A stretch of 64,000 bases of DNA. Origin: Portulaca oleracea. Taxonomy: Eukaryota; Streptophyta; Magnoliopsida; Caryophyllales; Portulacaceae. Below, in pieces: positions 19,653 to 32,529 of this stretch. The stretch's first letter is position 1. The number at the start of each line of letters is the position of its first letter. The notes below the pieces were generated by a model, which ran no database searches, was not told the DNA's origin, and was given only the letters and a program-made list of their open reading frames with translations. A program made the translations under genes and the position numbers. The stretch spans positions 27,617,679 through 27,681,678 of the forward strand of contig CM055893.1 of assembly GCA_029582165.1 (NCBI GenBank), in the 5' to 3' direction.

Positions 19653-22600
19653 TGTAACACCCCCAGGTTATAATCACTAGATTAAATCTTAAACATAACT
19701 TAACCCAATGATTAGCGCAGCGAATTAAATAACCTAAGAGAGTTACTGCCGTTCACTAACGTGAACTAGGCTAACAATACAAACCCAAGGAAAAAAACAA
19801 GAACCACATTACACTTACAATTCGAATTTAGATGGATTCCACAAACACTTACATGAACCATAACACCTATGGTTCAACAAAAGCACCATTCAACTATCAA
19901 TACTACAACTCCCAAAGAGTTTCCAAACATAATACACAAGAAAACCATGAACTTAGACTCCAAAAGTACCATTCACCATAACTTATTTACATACAACTCC
20001 AACTTAACTTGTTCCCAAAAAGAAAAAAAAAAGGAGCTACTACCTCCGAGAAGATCACTTTTTTTGCTTTCGAAGGTGTCTTAGCCGATTTTTCCCTGGA
20101 AGACTTTCTTTGCGATGGACCACTTAAAACAAAACATAAAATTTTGCAAATGAGATAAACTCAATACGCATACCCCTATACAGTTAAGGAGTTATTAATT
20201 CGTTTTAGTTCGCGCATTTCAATTCATTTTGCAAACATTAAAAACAATAATAAACTTAACAATAAACAATAAGGAACAACAATAAACATGCTTGCCATAT
20301 TATTATCTTTCATGGTCCCCTGCGTTGCGATCATCGGTCAAAGCCTTAATATGCGCATATCCGGACCGATCGGGAGATCCGTATGGGTTGACACTAGGTC
20401 AGATATTTACTATGGAATGCTCAAAGGCATGAATAACAATGGGTTGGGGCCATAATTAAGCGATAAAACAAGTAATCTTAACCATTTTCAATATCATTAC
20501 AGTTCTTTAATAAACTCAATTAAAAAGAGTTTTAAGAAGGGTACAGGCAATATGCGTACCTTGAACAGGACAGATTAAAGAGTCACTAGCACTTAAACGG
20601 ACTTGAACAGGTAGCGGCAACGACCCCTTGGAGTTAACTTAAGATAAGAATAAAGAGATGATTTAGGTTGAGTTCCTAGGAGGGGAGATTTCCTTGAATA
20701 AAACAATAAAGCAAGAACTCAAAGAATTTGGAAGAATTCAGGAGCCTTTAGGAAACTAGAAAGGCATAACTCTTTCCTATATGTCTTGAAAATGTCACAA
20801 GAGAATTCTTTGGATAAATTAAGGGAGGAATTTATCGATAGAGCAAAGTTGTTTTGTTAACTAAATATAGACAAGAAGGACATTTTGGAAAGCTATAACT
20901 TAAGCTCTAGTTATCGGTTGGATGCGAACAACTACTCTATAGAAAGCTTGCATCGCAAACTATAACTCTTATGTTGATCAAAACCTCATATAAGTCTTAG
21001 AAGAGGTCTTAAAAGTATCTAGAGTAAGCTATGGTCACCATTATTTCTGGGCAGTATTTAATTGCATAGCTAAGAAGAATGATTCATAACTTCCTCTCCC
21101 GGAATCCAATGAATACACAAGACCCCAATTTGGAAAGCTCGTGGCACATACAACAACTTTTGTTTTAATCACAAATTGATTTGAACAAGGGAAAATGTCG
21201 GATTTTGGCCAAGAATACATAGTATTCAAAATAAAATTCTGGGTAATTCCAGATTACTGTCTCATAGTCAGGGGCTCATAACTCTCACTCCCGACATCGT
21301 ATAGCTACGCAACTTACCTTTCCGGAAAGTTCAACGAATCCTCTAAATCTTTTATGTTGAATACTCAACCCAAAAATGTCTCTAAACAAATGAAAAACAT
21401 GAGTTTTCAGACAGCCTCCAAAATTCGTATTAAGACATGAGGTCTTACGGTTTTGGCCATAACTTTTGTTATACTTAACGAAATCCTACGATTCAAAAAC
21501 CGGGGGTTAACTAAAGTCTTAAGCTAGCCATTCATGTAATCGAATAGGCTAAATTCATACTCTACATTTCCTATAATTTCTGGAATCAAGCACAATTAAA
21601 AAGAAATCCTCATTCTAAGTTTTGCACTATACATGCAAAGTAAAATCTTATTATTCCTCAAGCTCCTAATGAAATTCTTCCCAAATTTAACATCACCATC
21701 CATAAATCTCCTTTCCTTTCCTTGCCATCCAATTCCCATTCTAAGCTCATGCATTCACCAATTTGCACAAATTAGCACTCTCATAACTTAACTTCTAACA
21801 TTTCTCTACTCATGAGTCCCCTTAAACTCTCTTTACTTGTATCCAATAAACATGCAAGCACGATCAAAGAATTACAAAAAAAAAAGAAAAGAAAAACAAC
21901 ATGCATCCTCAAATGTCCACAATTAAACATAATTCTAAAGTTTCTTACTTGATTCAGATTAATCTCCACCATCTTTACTTACTAATTATCAATAGAAACC
22001 CTTAAAACACAACATTCACTTGATAATGTCTCAAAAGACTAATTATAACAAGAATTTTCATAACCTTTCACCAATCAACCTAAAAGAATTAATTTAAGAA
22101 CTTAGGGTTTAGATGTTACCTTAGGAGAGAAGAGGAATTGAGAGAAGGAGGGGAAGAAGCAGGTGATTTCGCGGTCGGCCACTGGCCGGCGTCGCCAGTC
22201 TGGCGTCGCCGTCGTCGTCAGTGGCGGGAGCGTGTAGCCCAGCAGAGGAGGAGGGGAGATGCCAAGGGGAGTGAGGAGTGTAGAGATAGAAATTGTATCT
22301 GAGCTTGAAATTAAAATGAGGGAGAATTAAGTGTGCCTTCTATTTTCTACTAAACAAAGATGGCCTACACCTCAACATTAGTGGGCTATCCAAAAAAAAT
22401 AAGAGGAACATACAACAGGCCCAACATATATTATTTCCATTATTTCAACCCAATACCAATAATTTGGGTTCTCGAATAAAATTTTACGAAACTAAACCAT
22501 GAGAAATTTTACGATTAGAAAATTCACGAGTACCTAATTCCCCAATACTGCTAAATTCGAGCCAAAATTTTCAGATAAAAGATCTGAATAATATGGTTTA

Positions 22601-22794
22601 CTAGGAAGGATCGGTAACACTATTAAAGAGACATCACTTAAAAATTACTGTGATGGGGAGTCGCTGGTCGTTGTGCTGTTCAAGTCCTGCAAAACACACA
22701 GTTAGACAAGTTGATATGCGCGGCTTCGGTTAATCATTTTATTAGTTAGCTTAATTGCACGGTATTAGGGTCTAATTAACACTGGGTTGTTACT
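19653..22794 (-). repeat. Tekay LTR 1 (3' LTR of unit B1)
   Basis: Read on the minus strand, it runs from the polypurine-side start near GTAACAACCC (changed from TGTAATAACCC) to GGGGGTGTTACA. It is about 3.14 kb. It has a GC-rich island near 22165-22230 and the conserved segment cctaaggtaacatct, a possible splice donor, near 22117-22131. Confidence 0.85.
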
Positions 22795-22812
22795 GTCTAC
22801 CCCCCTTAAAGA
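22795..22812 (-). promoter_or_regulatory. Polypurine tract, Tekay unit B1
   Basis: On the minus strand TTTAAGGGGGGTAGAC precedes the LTR. The same tract occurs at 31236-31250 and 41136-41150. Confidence 0.7.
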
Positions 22813-22863
22813 TGTTTCGTTCCAAAACTTTGAAAACAATAACTTTGCACATTTGAAATTACC

Positions 22864-24443
22864 TCAAAATAAATAAGGGTATTTGCTTTTCATATCCTCT
22901 TCAATTTCCCAACTGGCTTCGGAAGAGGTGTGATTTGCCCAGAGTACTTTTACCAAAGGAATGTCCTTGGTACGCAAATGTTTGATTCGCCGATCCAAGA
23001 CTTGAATGGGGATTTCTACATAAGTTAAGTTTTGCTCCACTATTAGTGGTTCGACCTCTATCACATGATTTGGATCGGGAACATACTTTCAGAGTTGTGA
23101 AATATGAAATACATCGTGAACGTGTTCTAAGTCAGAAGGCAATGCGAGCCTATAAGCTACTGGGTTTACCTTTTCAATTATCTCATAAGTCCCGATATAC
23201 CGAGGACTTAATTTTCCTCTGACGTTGAATCTTCGTACGCCCTTGGTTGGTGAAACTTTGAGAAATACCTTGTCCCCTACTTGAAACTCTAATGGTTTTT
23301 TTCTTTTATCAGCATAACTCTTCTGCCTGCTTTGAGCGGTCTTGATATGTTGCTGGATTACTCCAATTTTCTCTATTGTTTCTTGAATTAGATCAGGACC
23401 CACTATTACTGTTTCATCCAGCTCGCTCCAATACAATGGGGTCCTGCATTTCCTACCATAGAGAGCTTCAAAAGGCGCCATTTGGATGGTAGCTTGATAA
23501 CTGTTGTTATTTGAGAACTCTACCAAGGGTAATATCTCCTCCCAACTACCTGGGAAATCTAAGACGCATGCTCTCAGCATATCTTCCACGATTTGATTTA
23601 CCCTTTCGGTTTGACCATTAGTCTCGGGATGATAAGAGCTACTAAACTTAAGTTTAGTGCCAAAAGCTTTTTGTAGAGCCGCCCAAAAACGAGACTGAAA
23701 CCTTGAATCCCGGTCAGAGACTATATCCTTTGGAATACCATGTAGTCTCACCACTTCTCTGACATAGATGCTGGCTAACTTATTCACCTTCCAACCCTCA
23801 TGTATAGGAATTAAAATGAGCAGATTTGGTCAAACGATCCACAAACCCAAATCGCATTTTTCTTAGTAACAGTCGTGGGTAAACCCATGATGAAATCCAT
23901 AGATATTGAATCCCATTTCCAAGTGGGTATTTCCAAGGGTCTCAATTCACCTGCTGGCCGTTGATGTTCAATTTTCACTTTTTGGCAAGTAAGACACTTA
24001 TCTACAAAAGTGGCTATATCCTTTTTCTTGTTTGGCCACCAAACTTTCTGTCGCAGGTCTCGATACATTTTGGTACCTCCTGGATGTACGGAGTATGGGG
24101 TATTGTGACCTTCATTCAGAATTCTTTCTCTCAAGCCCCCACTTTCAGGAACACATAATCGGTTTTGAAACCAAAGGGTCTCATCATCATGAATTATGAA
24201 GCCAGACATCTTTCTTTTCTCTACTCCGGAACGAATGTATATCAAACCCTCATCCACCAACTGTCCCGTCTTAATCTCCTCCAGGATAGATGGCTGCAAC
24301 TGTAGACTGGCTAATCTTGATAGCACATCTCCTTGATGTACTATTTCTATGCCTGCCTTTTGATCTTCTCGTGCCAATTGAGGCTGAGCTATCTGAGGCG
24401 CACTTGGGCTATGTTGTGTCTTTCTACTCAATGCATCAGCCAC
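22864..24443 (-). pseudogene. Tekay unit B1 integrase with C-terminal chromodomain
   Basis: The N-terminal zinc-binding part has HNTPYSVHPGG followed by CLTC (HHCC). The core shows MDFIMGLP (first Asp), IVSDRDSRFQ (second Asp) and QIVEDMLRA (Glu). The C-terminus has FQVGDKVFLKVSPTKG and a chromodomain (IPIQVLDRRIKHLRTKDIPL ... WEIEEDMKSKYPYLF), which in chromoviruses directs insertion to marked heterochromatin. A frameshift near 23811 separates N-terminus from core, and a stop near 23087 separates core from chromodomain. Otherwise this is the most complete integrase of the array. Confidence 0.85.
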
Positions 24444-25748
24444 TGAATTTGCCTTTCCTGGGTGGTATTGAATGGTTAAGTCATAGTCCTTCAGAAGCTC
24501 TAACCATCTACGCTGCCTCAGGTTAAACTCTTTCTACGTAAAATTGTACTTGAGACTTTGGTGATCTGAAAAGACTTTAGTCGGTACCCTATACAAATAT
24601 TGTCTCCAAATCTTTAAGGCAAACACAACAGCGGCTAACTCCAAATACAGTGTGGGGTAATTCATTTCATAGGGTTTCAATTGCCTAGAAGCGTACGCGA
24701 TGACCTTATCATCTTGCATTAGCACACATCCCAACCCACGCTTGGATGCATCGCTATAAATCACATATTCTTTTCCTTCGACGGGTAGGGTTAACACCGG
24801 GGCTGAAGTGAGTCTTTTCTTAAGCTCTTGAAAGGTTCCTTCACACTTTGTTGTCCACTCAAACTTTGTGGTCTTTTTGAGCAAATTGGTCAATGGTAGG
24901 GCAATTTTTGAAAAATTCTGTATGAATCTCCGATAATATCCTGCCATACCTAAGAAACTCCTTACCTCAGTAATGGTCGCTGGCCTAGCCCAATGCATGA
25001 CTGCAGCGACCTTCTGCGGATCAACTTTGATTCCTTCCTTTGTTACAATAAGCTCCAAAAATGCCACTTCTTCTAGCCAAAATTCACATTTCTGCAATTT
25101 GTGAATAATTGGTGCTCTCTCAAGGTCTGTAGCACCATCCTTAGGTGCTGCTCATGTTCCTCTCGGTTTTTCGAAAAAACTAAAATATCATCAATGAAAA
25201 CAACAAATTTCTCTAGATATAACCTAAAGACTCGATTCATAAGATCCATGAATACCGCTGGTGCATTGGTAAGCCCAAATGGCATAACTATGAACTCATA
25301 ATGTCCATATCGGGTTCTAAAAGTAGTCTTAGGTATGTCCTCGGGCTTGATCTTCAATTGTTGTTAACCTGACCTTAAATCGATCTTTGAAAACACCCCG
25401 GCTCCTTGCAACTGATCAAACAAGTCATCAATTCGGGGAAGAGGATATTTATTCTTGATAGTAACTTTATTCAACTCTCTATAATCTATACATAGCCTAA
25501 GACTCCGATCTTTCTTCGTTACAAATAATACTAATGCCCCCCCAAGGTGACACGCTGGGCCTTATAAACCCTTTCTGAAGTAGGTCATCTAACTGTACTT
25601 TAAGCTCTTTCAATTCGGTAGGTTCCATCCTATATGGTGCCTTGGAGATGGGTTGAGTACCTGGCACCAACTCTATCTCAAAGTCCACTTCCCTCCTTGG
25701 GGGTAACTTAGTAAATTCTTCCGGAAAAACATCCGGGAACTCTCTCAC
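24444..25748 (-). pseudogene. Tekay unit B1 reverse transcriptase and RNase H
   Basis: RT begins near [20 protein letters not shown] and has the FIDD catalytic box ([10 protein letters not shown]). RNase H shows [13 protein letters not shown] and the segment ending [18 protein letters not shown]. An extra C in a run of seven (25537-25543; unit B2 has six) causes a frameshift. A TAA replaces the Tyr codon in the SGYHQLK motif, and a further frame change lies near 25085. Confidence 0.85.
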
Positions 25749-26387
25749 TACTGGAATATTATTTAGACTCGTCTCTTGCTACTTATCTAATGATATGTAA
25801 GATAGATACCCTATACCGCCATGCTGTAAAAGCTTCTTAGCTCTCACAAGAGATATTAATGAACAGTTTGCTCTCTCCGCTTCACCCTTGAAATAAATTT
25901 TGCCTCCTAGTCTACTCTTCAATATTACTATTCCTTCATGGCACTTTATTTTCGCTCCATACTTTGTCAACCAATCCATACCCAAAATAAGATCAAACTC
26001 AGGCAGGTCGATCTGAATAAGATTTATAGGAAAGATCTCTTCAGCCATGCTAAGTGGAATGTCCACCAAGGTCTTATCACATTCTAAAAATTGACCATTG
26101 GGCAAGCTAATTTGATATTTAACAAAGGTCCCAAGGTCATCTACTCCCAAGTTAGTAGCAATATGAGCAGAAGTAAAGGAATGTGAAGCACCAGAATCAA
26201 ATAAAGCAACCACAGGTTTAGAGTTCACTAATATAGTTCTAGTGACCACCGTACCAGAGTTTGCTGCTTCTTTCTTCCCCATAGTGTAAGCTTTACCCAA
26301 ACTAGCTTTATTAGGTGGAGGAGGTGTTGGACGAATTACGCTGGTTTTGTCGTCCCTTGCTCCACAGTCCGTAATCTTTTGGGGCAC
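25749..26387 (-). pseudogene. Tekay unit B1 aspartic protease
   Basis: The active-site motif is FDSGASHSF, with a flap-region sequence LPNGQFLECD and a C-terminal motif [15 protein letters not shown]. The frame is offset from gag and stops at 25779 before RT. The protease matures the retroviral-type polyprotein. Confidence 0.85.
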
Positions 26388-27251
26388 GTAGCTGCTCGAT
26401 GCTCACTACAACCACACTAGAAAAACTTTTCGGTCCCAATTCTGCACTGGTTGGTCGTATGATTGGTCCTACCGCACTTCTTGCACGGCTCTGGCGTTGG
26501 CGCAGGTCGGTTTCTGGTTGGGTTGGGGGTTGGCTTTTTTGATGGTGCCTCGTCACAGTTATTTTCAATGCCTCTGTCATTCCATTTCCTCTTTAAACTT
26601 CCTTGATTTCCCTGATGTAAAGCTTTCAACTCTTTCCTTACTCGTTTTACCTCAGTTGCCCACTCATATAATTCTTGCATGTTTTTGAATGGGTATCCTG
26701 CTAATTTACTTCTGATACACGGAGCTAAACCATTTTCAAACCTTGTCATTTTCATTCGCTCCGTGGCTACATAGTCGGGTGCAAAACGGGCCAGCTCAAT
26801 AAACTTTTCCTCATATTGCATTACCGACATGTCTTGATTAAACATGTTTAGCTCTATGAATTCTTTTTCTTTCTGGTGCTGTAAGGAAGCAAGATAGATC
26901 TGAGCCTTGAGGTCTACGAGAAAATCATTCAAGTTCTGTTGGATTAAAACCTCCTACATAACTCCTTGGGTTCCTCTTTGTTACCTTACCAGCATACTTA
27001 TCTTCTTTTGATGGGTTCTCTACGGAGTTATTGGGGTTTGGAATACGTCGTAAGAGTTTCTGGATAATTTTCCCCAAATACTCCGGATAAGGGGAAGTCG
27101 GAGGGGGCATCATAGCAGTGGAAGAACCTGGGTTTGAGGTAACTTGCGGGGAAACTTGGGGTCGTTGAATCTGCAGGTTATTCTCCTGGCTATCTGCCAT
27201 TTCTTCCGTAGAATTTTCATGTGGAGATGTGTGTGACATACTACAATGCAA
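26388..27251 (-). pseudogene. Tekay unit B1 gag
   Basis: The start could be Met at 27251, 27239 (MSHTSPHENS) or later at MADSQENN; the second and third are conserved among units. About 160 bp of capsid coding are missing near 26932, with AAGTT microhomology at the junction. The first zinc knuckle, CKKCGRTNHTTNQC (CX2CX4HX4C), is intact. The second is broken: its first Cys is Phe and the Trp is a TAG stop at 26417. Unit B2 keeps both knuckles. Confidence 0.8.
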
Positions 27252-27737
27252 ACATAAATTACCTTGTTTAGTAACACAATAAATTCTCCAACCTGCTATA
27301 ATCTATAATTCACCACAATATAAAACATTTAATCATTTCCTGCATTCCACAATTTCATATTGGCCCTTCATTACATTATAATGTCACTTTACAATGACTC
27401 CAAAAAAAAAAAAAAATTGGGATTACAACATCATCTTCCTTGTTGATGCTCCAAAATCCTTAAGCCACCGGTTTAGCAGATATATAAACACTTGCTTGCC
27501 ACCATTACTTACACTACTACTGAAATTATCCTAACCATCTACCTCACCCTCATCCAAAATTCACACGGGGGGCAATTAGTTATTGTTTAGTTGACCACTA
27601 CAGTCCTTTCTTACAAGCACCATAAATACAAAAATACAAGCACCATGCCTACAAAATGTAAGCCAACCAACTATCAATCGAGCAAAATAAGTTAGCCCTA
27701 ACTACCTCATAACCATAGAAGGTTCTTTGGTCCGGTC
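27252..27737 (-). other. Spacer between ORF0 and gag, unit B1
   Basis: Non-coding and AT-rich, with a run of A residues near 27400. It is conserved in unit B2, where part of it is duplicated. A splice acceptor for gag could lie here, but none can be chosen with confidence. Confidence 0.45.
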
Positions 27738-28403
27738 TTAACGATCCTTAGTGGGATCGTAGTCTTCATCATCTGAATCATTGGTTTCTTCAGATTTTGG
27801 GACTACTGTCGACCCATGGTCTTCCTCGCTTTCTTTCTTATCGGAACTGATCTCGATGACTACGCGATCGGGAATATCGTGCACTATCTCCTCTCCGTCA
27901 GACTCGTGAGATTAAGCGGGAGAAGGATGCGGGTTTACTTCCTCCTCTTCCTCCATTGGTTCCTCCTCTTCCTCACTTTCCTCTAGGTTTAGTGGAGGGG
28001 GCGGGTTTCCTCCTACAGCCTGCGGAGGTTGAGGTCCCAAAAGGTCGATGAAGTAATAAGGTATCTCCCATGTAGGAATACCCATATAATCAGCATACGC
28101 TTGAAGGGTTAACTCCAATGTAACAACTGTCCATGCTCCTAGAATTTGGAACCTCTCCTCATGCACACCCGGGTTACCCGTGTAAATAAAGTCATGATAC
28201 CTGTTTTTAAAACGTGTCCATGGTTGATCGTAGGGGAGGGTAACAAAGAGACAGTGATCCCTTGCCACCTCATCATGGTATCATGAGTGTGGATTTTGCC
28301 TCAGGATGGCGAAATCTTGCAATAGTCGGGAGATGTGATTGTAGACTAAGTCCCCCGGTGCCATGAGGGTGGCATAAGGATTGGGTTTTTCCGGGTCCGC
28401 CAT
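27738..28403 (-). pseudogene. ORF0 upstream of gag, Tekay unit B1
   Basis: This is a 222-codon frame between the primer-binding site and gag, starting MADPEKPNPYATLMAP at 28403. It is rich in aromatic residues centrally (RFKNRYHDFIYTGNPG, MGIPTWEIPYYFIDLLG), then has a Pro-rich and Glu-rich tail ending DEDYDPTKDR. Two in-frame stops are visible: TGA in place of an Arg codon near residue 41, and TAA after SPA. Unit B2 has Arg and Gln codons at these sites, so the ancestral frame was open. I recognise no family, and extra ORFs upstream of gag are not part of the standard Tekay description. Confidence 0.65.
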
Positions 28404-28835
28404 CTACCAAAACGAACAAAAAAAAGAACAAATAAAATAAGAAACACACATAAATAATAAACTAAGGCTAATAAAACTCATAATCACCTATCTTATAAAA
28501 TCTCTTACTCTTGGACCCGAGAACTTAGGATTTAATTCAAAAAACCAATGGCAATTCAAAACACCAATCACATTTAAGACTTCAATATTAATATAAGTTT
28601 ATGCTCCTAAGACACAACTCATTCCCTTAACCATAATCTTCCTTCCGTGGGCTCCCAACTCACAAATCCTATTCACTTAATAACTCATCAAGCATCCTCC
28701 ACCACATCCAATACACACTTCAGCAATTAAGAACACACATATTCAATACTTAAAATAATCCTCCTTTATTCTATAAATAATCCCTACTTTCCTACTATCA
28801 CTTAATTCCAATTCTAAAATCTCTAACCTTGTTTT
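28404..28835 (-). other. 5' leader, unit B1
   Basis: Non-coding sequence between primer site and ORF0, conserved in unit B2 (37516-37953). It is about 430 bp and AT-rich. Confidence 0.5.
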
Positions 28836-28847
28836 GCTCTGATACCA
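28836..28847 (-). promoter_or_regulatory. Primer-binding site, initiator tRNA-Met (unit B1)
   Basis: On the minus strand TGGTATCAGAGC lies 4 bp after the LTR end GGTGTTACA. It complements the tRNA-iMet 3' end. Confidence 0.85.
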
Positions 28848-28851
28848 AAAC

Positions 28852-31235
28852 TGTAACACCCCCAGGTTATAATCACTAGATTAAATATTAAACATAACTT
28901 AACCCAATGATTAGCGCAGCGAATTAAATAACCTAAGAGAGTTACCGTCGTTCACTAACGTGAACTAGCCTAACAATACAAAACCAAGGAAAAAAAAAAC
29001 AAGAACCACATTACACTTACAATTCGAATTTAGATGGATTCCACAAACACCTATATGAACCAAAACACTTATAGTTCAACAAAAGCTCCATTCAACCATC
29101 AATACTACAACTCCCAAAGAGTTTCCAAACATAACACACAAGAAAACCATGAACTCAGACTCCAAAAGTACTATTCACCATAACTTATTTACATACAACT
29201 CCAACTTAACTTGTTCCCAAAAAGAAACACAAAGCAGCTACTACCTACGAGAAGATCACCTTTTATGCTTCCGAAGGTGTCTTAGCCGATTTTCCCTGTA
29301 AGACTTTCTTTGCGATGGACCACCTAAAACACAACATAAAACATTGCAAATGAGATAAACTCAATAAGCATACCCCTATACAGTCAAGGAGTTATTAATT
29401 CGTTGATCAAAACCTCATATAAGTCTTAGAAGAGGTCTTAAAAGTATCTAGAGTAAGCTATGGTCACCATTATTTATGGGCAGTATTTAATTGCATAGCT
29501 ACAAAGAATGAGTCATAACTTCCTCCCCCGAAATCCAATGAATGCACAATACCCCAATTCGGAAAGCTCGTGACACATACAACAATTTTTGTTTTAATCA
29601 CAAATTGATTTGAACAAGGGAAAAGGTCAGATTTTGGCCAAGAATACAGAGCATTCAAAATAAAATTCTGGGTAATTCCAGATTACTGTCTCATAGTCAG
29701 GGGCTCATAACTCTCACTCCCGACATCGTATAGCTACCCAATTTACCTTTCCGGAAAGCTCAAAGAATCCTCTAAATCTTTCATGTTGAACACTCAACTC
29801 AAAAATGTCTCTAAACAAATGAAAAACATGAGTTTTCAGACAGCCTCCGAAATTCGTATTAAGACATGAGGTCTTACGGTTTTGGCCATAACATTTGCTA
29901 TACTTAACGAAATCCTACGATTCAAAAACCGGGGGTTAACTAAAGTCTTAAGGTACCCATTCATGTAATAAAATAGGCTAAATTCGCACTCTACATTTCC
30001 TGTAATTTCCAGAATCAAGCACAATTAAAACGAAATCCTCATTCTAAGTTTTGCTCTATACATGCAATATAAAATCTTATTATTCCTCAAGCTCCTAAAG
30101 AAATTCTTCCCAAATTTAACATCACCACCCATAAAATTCCTTTCCTTGCCATCCAATTCCCATTCTAAGCACATGTATTCACCAATTTGCACAAATTAGC
30201 ACTCTCATAACTAAACGTCTAACATTTCTCTACTCTTGAGTCCCCTTAAACTCTCTTTACTTGTATCCAATAAGCATGCAAGGAGATCGAATCTCAGAAT
30301 TACAAAAAAAAAAAAAAAACATGCATCCTCAAATGTGCACAATTAAACATAATTCTAAAGTTTCTTACTTGATTCACATTAATCTCCACCATCTTTACTT
30401 ACTAATTATCAATAGAAACCCTAAAAACACCACATTCATTTGATAATGTCTCAAAAGACTAATTATAACCAGAATTTTCATAAGCTTTCACCAATCGACC
30501 TAAACGAATTAATTTAAAAACTTAGGGTTTAGATGTTACCTTAGGAGAGAAGAGGAATTGAGAGAAGGAGGGGAAGAACGGGGCTGATTTGGCTGGTCAG
30601 CCGCCGCCGGTGGCGTCGCCGGCGTCCTGGTGACGGCGGCGGTCGTCGTCGGCCGGGCAGGGGGGACGACAGTAGCAGTAGCCCAGCAGAGGAGGAGGGG
30701 AGATGCCAAGGGGAGTCAGGAGTGTAGAGAGAGAAATTGTATCTGAGTTTGAAATTAAAATGAGGGAGAATGAAGTGTGCCTTCTATTTTCTACTAAACA
30801 AAGATGGCCTACACCTCAACATTAGTGGGCTATCCAAAAAAAAAGAGCAACATACAATAGGCCCAACATATATTATTTCCACCATTTCAACCAAATACCA
30901 ATAATTTGGTTCCCGAATAAAATTATACGAAACTAAACAACGAGAAATTTTACGAATAGAAAATTCATGAGTACCTAATTCCTCAATACTACTAAATTCG
31001 AGCCAAAATTTTCAGATAAAAGATCTGAATACTATGGTTTACTAGGAAGGATCGGTAACACTATTAAAGAGACATTACTTAAAAATTACTGTGATGGGGA
31101 GTCGGTGGTCGTTGCGCTGTTCAAGTCCTACAAAACACACAGTTAGAAGAATTGAGATGCGCGGCTTCGGTTAATCATTTGATTAGTTAGCTTAATTGCA
31201 CGGTATTAGGGTCTAATTAACACTGGGTTATTACA
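28852..31235 (-). repeat. Tekay LTR 2, shared by units B1 and B2, internally deleted
   Basis: It has both ends, TGTAATAACCC start and GGTGTTACA end on the minus strand. At 2384 bp it is about 770 bp shorter than LTRs 1 and 3. The missing part corresponds to about 20200-20971 of LTR 1, and the junction attaattcgttgatc (near 29396) shows GTT microhomology. The GC-rich island at 30590-30670 differs strongly from the other copies. Confidence 0.85.
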
Positions 31236-31303
31236 GTCTACCCCCTTAAAGAAGTTTCGTCTCGAAACTTTGAAAACAATAACTTTGCACATTAGAAATT
31301 ACC

Positions 31304-32442
31304 TCAAAATAAATAAGGGTATTTGCTTTTCATATCCTCTTCAGTTTCCCAAGTGGCTTCGGAAGAGATGTGATTTTCCCAGAGTACTTTTACCAAAGGA
31401 ATGTCCTTGGTACGCAGGTGTTTGATTCGCCGATCCAAGACTTGATTTTCCTCTGACGTTGAATCTTTGTACGCCCTTGGTTGGTGAAACATTGAGAAAT
31501 ACCTCGTCCCCTAGTTGAAACTCTAATGGTTTTCTTCTTTTGTCAGTATAACTCTTCTGCCTGCTTTGTACAGTGATATGTGTCTGGATTACTCCAATTT
31601 TCTCTATTGTTTCTTGAATTAGATCAGGACCCACTAGTAGTGTTTCATCCAGCTCGCTCCAACACAACGGGGTCTTGCATTTCCTACCATAGAGAGCTTC
31701 AAAAGGCGCCATTTCCTCCCAACTACTTGGGAAATCTAAGGCGCATGCTCTCAGCATATCTTCCACGATTTGATTTACCCTCTCGGTTTGACCATCAGTC
31801 TCGGGATGATAAGAGCTACTAAAATTAAGTTTAGTGCCAAAAGCTTTTTGTAGAGCCGCCCAAAAATGAGACTGAAACCTTGAATCCCGGTCAGAGACTA
31901 TATCCTTTGGAATATCATGTAGTCTCACTACTTCTCTGACATAGATGTTGGCTAACTTATCCACCTTCCAACCCTCATGTATAGGAATAAAATGAGCAGA
32001 TTTGGTTAAACGATCCACAAACCCAAATCGCATTTTTCTTAGTAACAGTCGTGGGTAAACCCATGATGAAATCCATAGATATTGAATCCCATTTCCAAGT
32101 GGGTATTTCCAAGGGTCTCAATTCACCTGCTGGCCGTTGATATTCAATTTTCACTTTTTGGCAAGTAAGACACTTATCTACAAAAGTGGCTATATCCTTT
32201 TACATGTTAGGCCACCAAAATTTCTCTCGCAGGTCTCGATACATTTTTATACCTCCTGGATGTACGAAGTACGGGGTATTGTGACCTTCATTCAGAATTC
32301 TTTCTCTCAAGCCCCCACTTTCAGGCACACACAATCGGTTTTGAAACCTAAGGGTCCCATCATCATGAATCATGAAGCCAAGCATCTTTCTTTTCTCTAC
32401 TCCGGAACGAATGTATATCAAACCCTTATTTCTTGATACCAC
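31304..32442 (-). pseudogene. Tekay unit B2 integrase and chromodomain, deleted
   Basis: The N-terminal CCHH region (32442-32200) lacks the RH linker that unit B1 has. The core (to about 31500) has IVSDRDSRFQ and QIVEDMLRA. About 60 bp are missing between SSWEE and MAPFEALYG. A second deletion joins the end of the core to the chromodomain (LDRRIKHLRTKDIPLVKVLW) and changes frame, removing most of the C-terminal domain. Confidence 0.8.
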
Positions 32443-32529
32443 AGCTCCTTGACGTACTATTTCTATGCCTGCTTTTTGAACTTCTCATGCCAACTGAGGC
32501 TGAGCTATCCGAGGCACACTTGGGCTATG

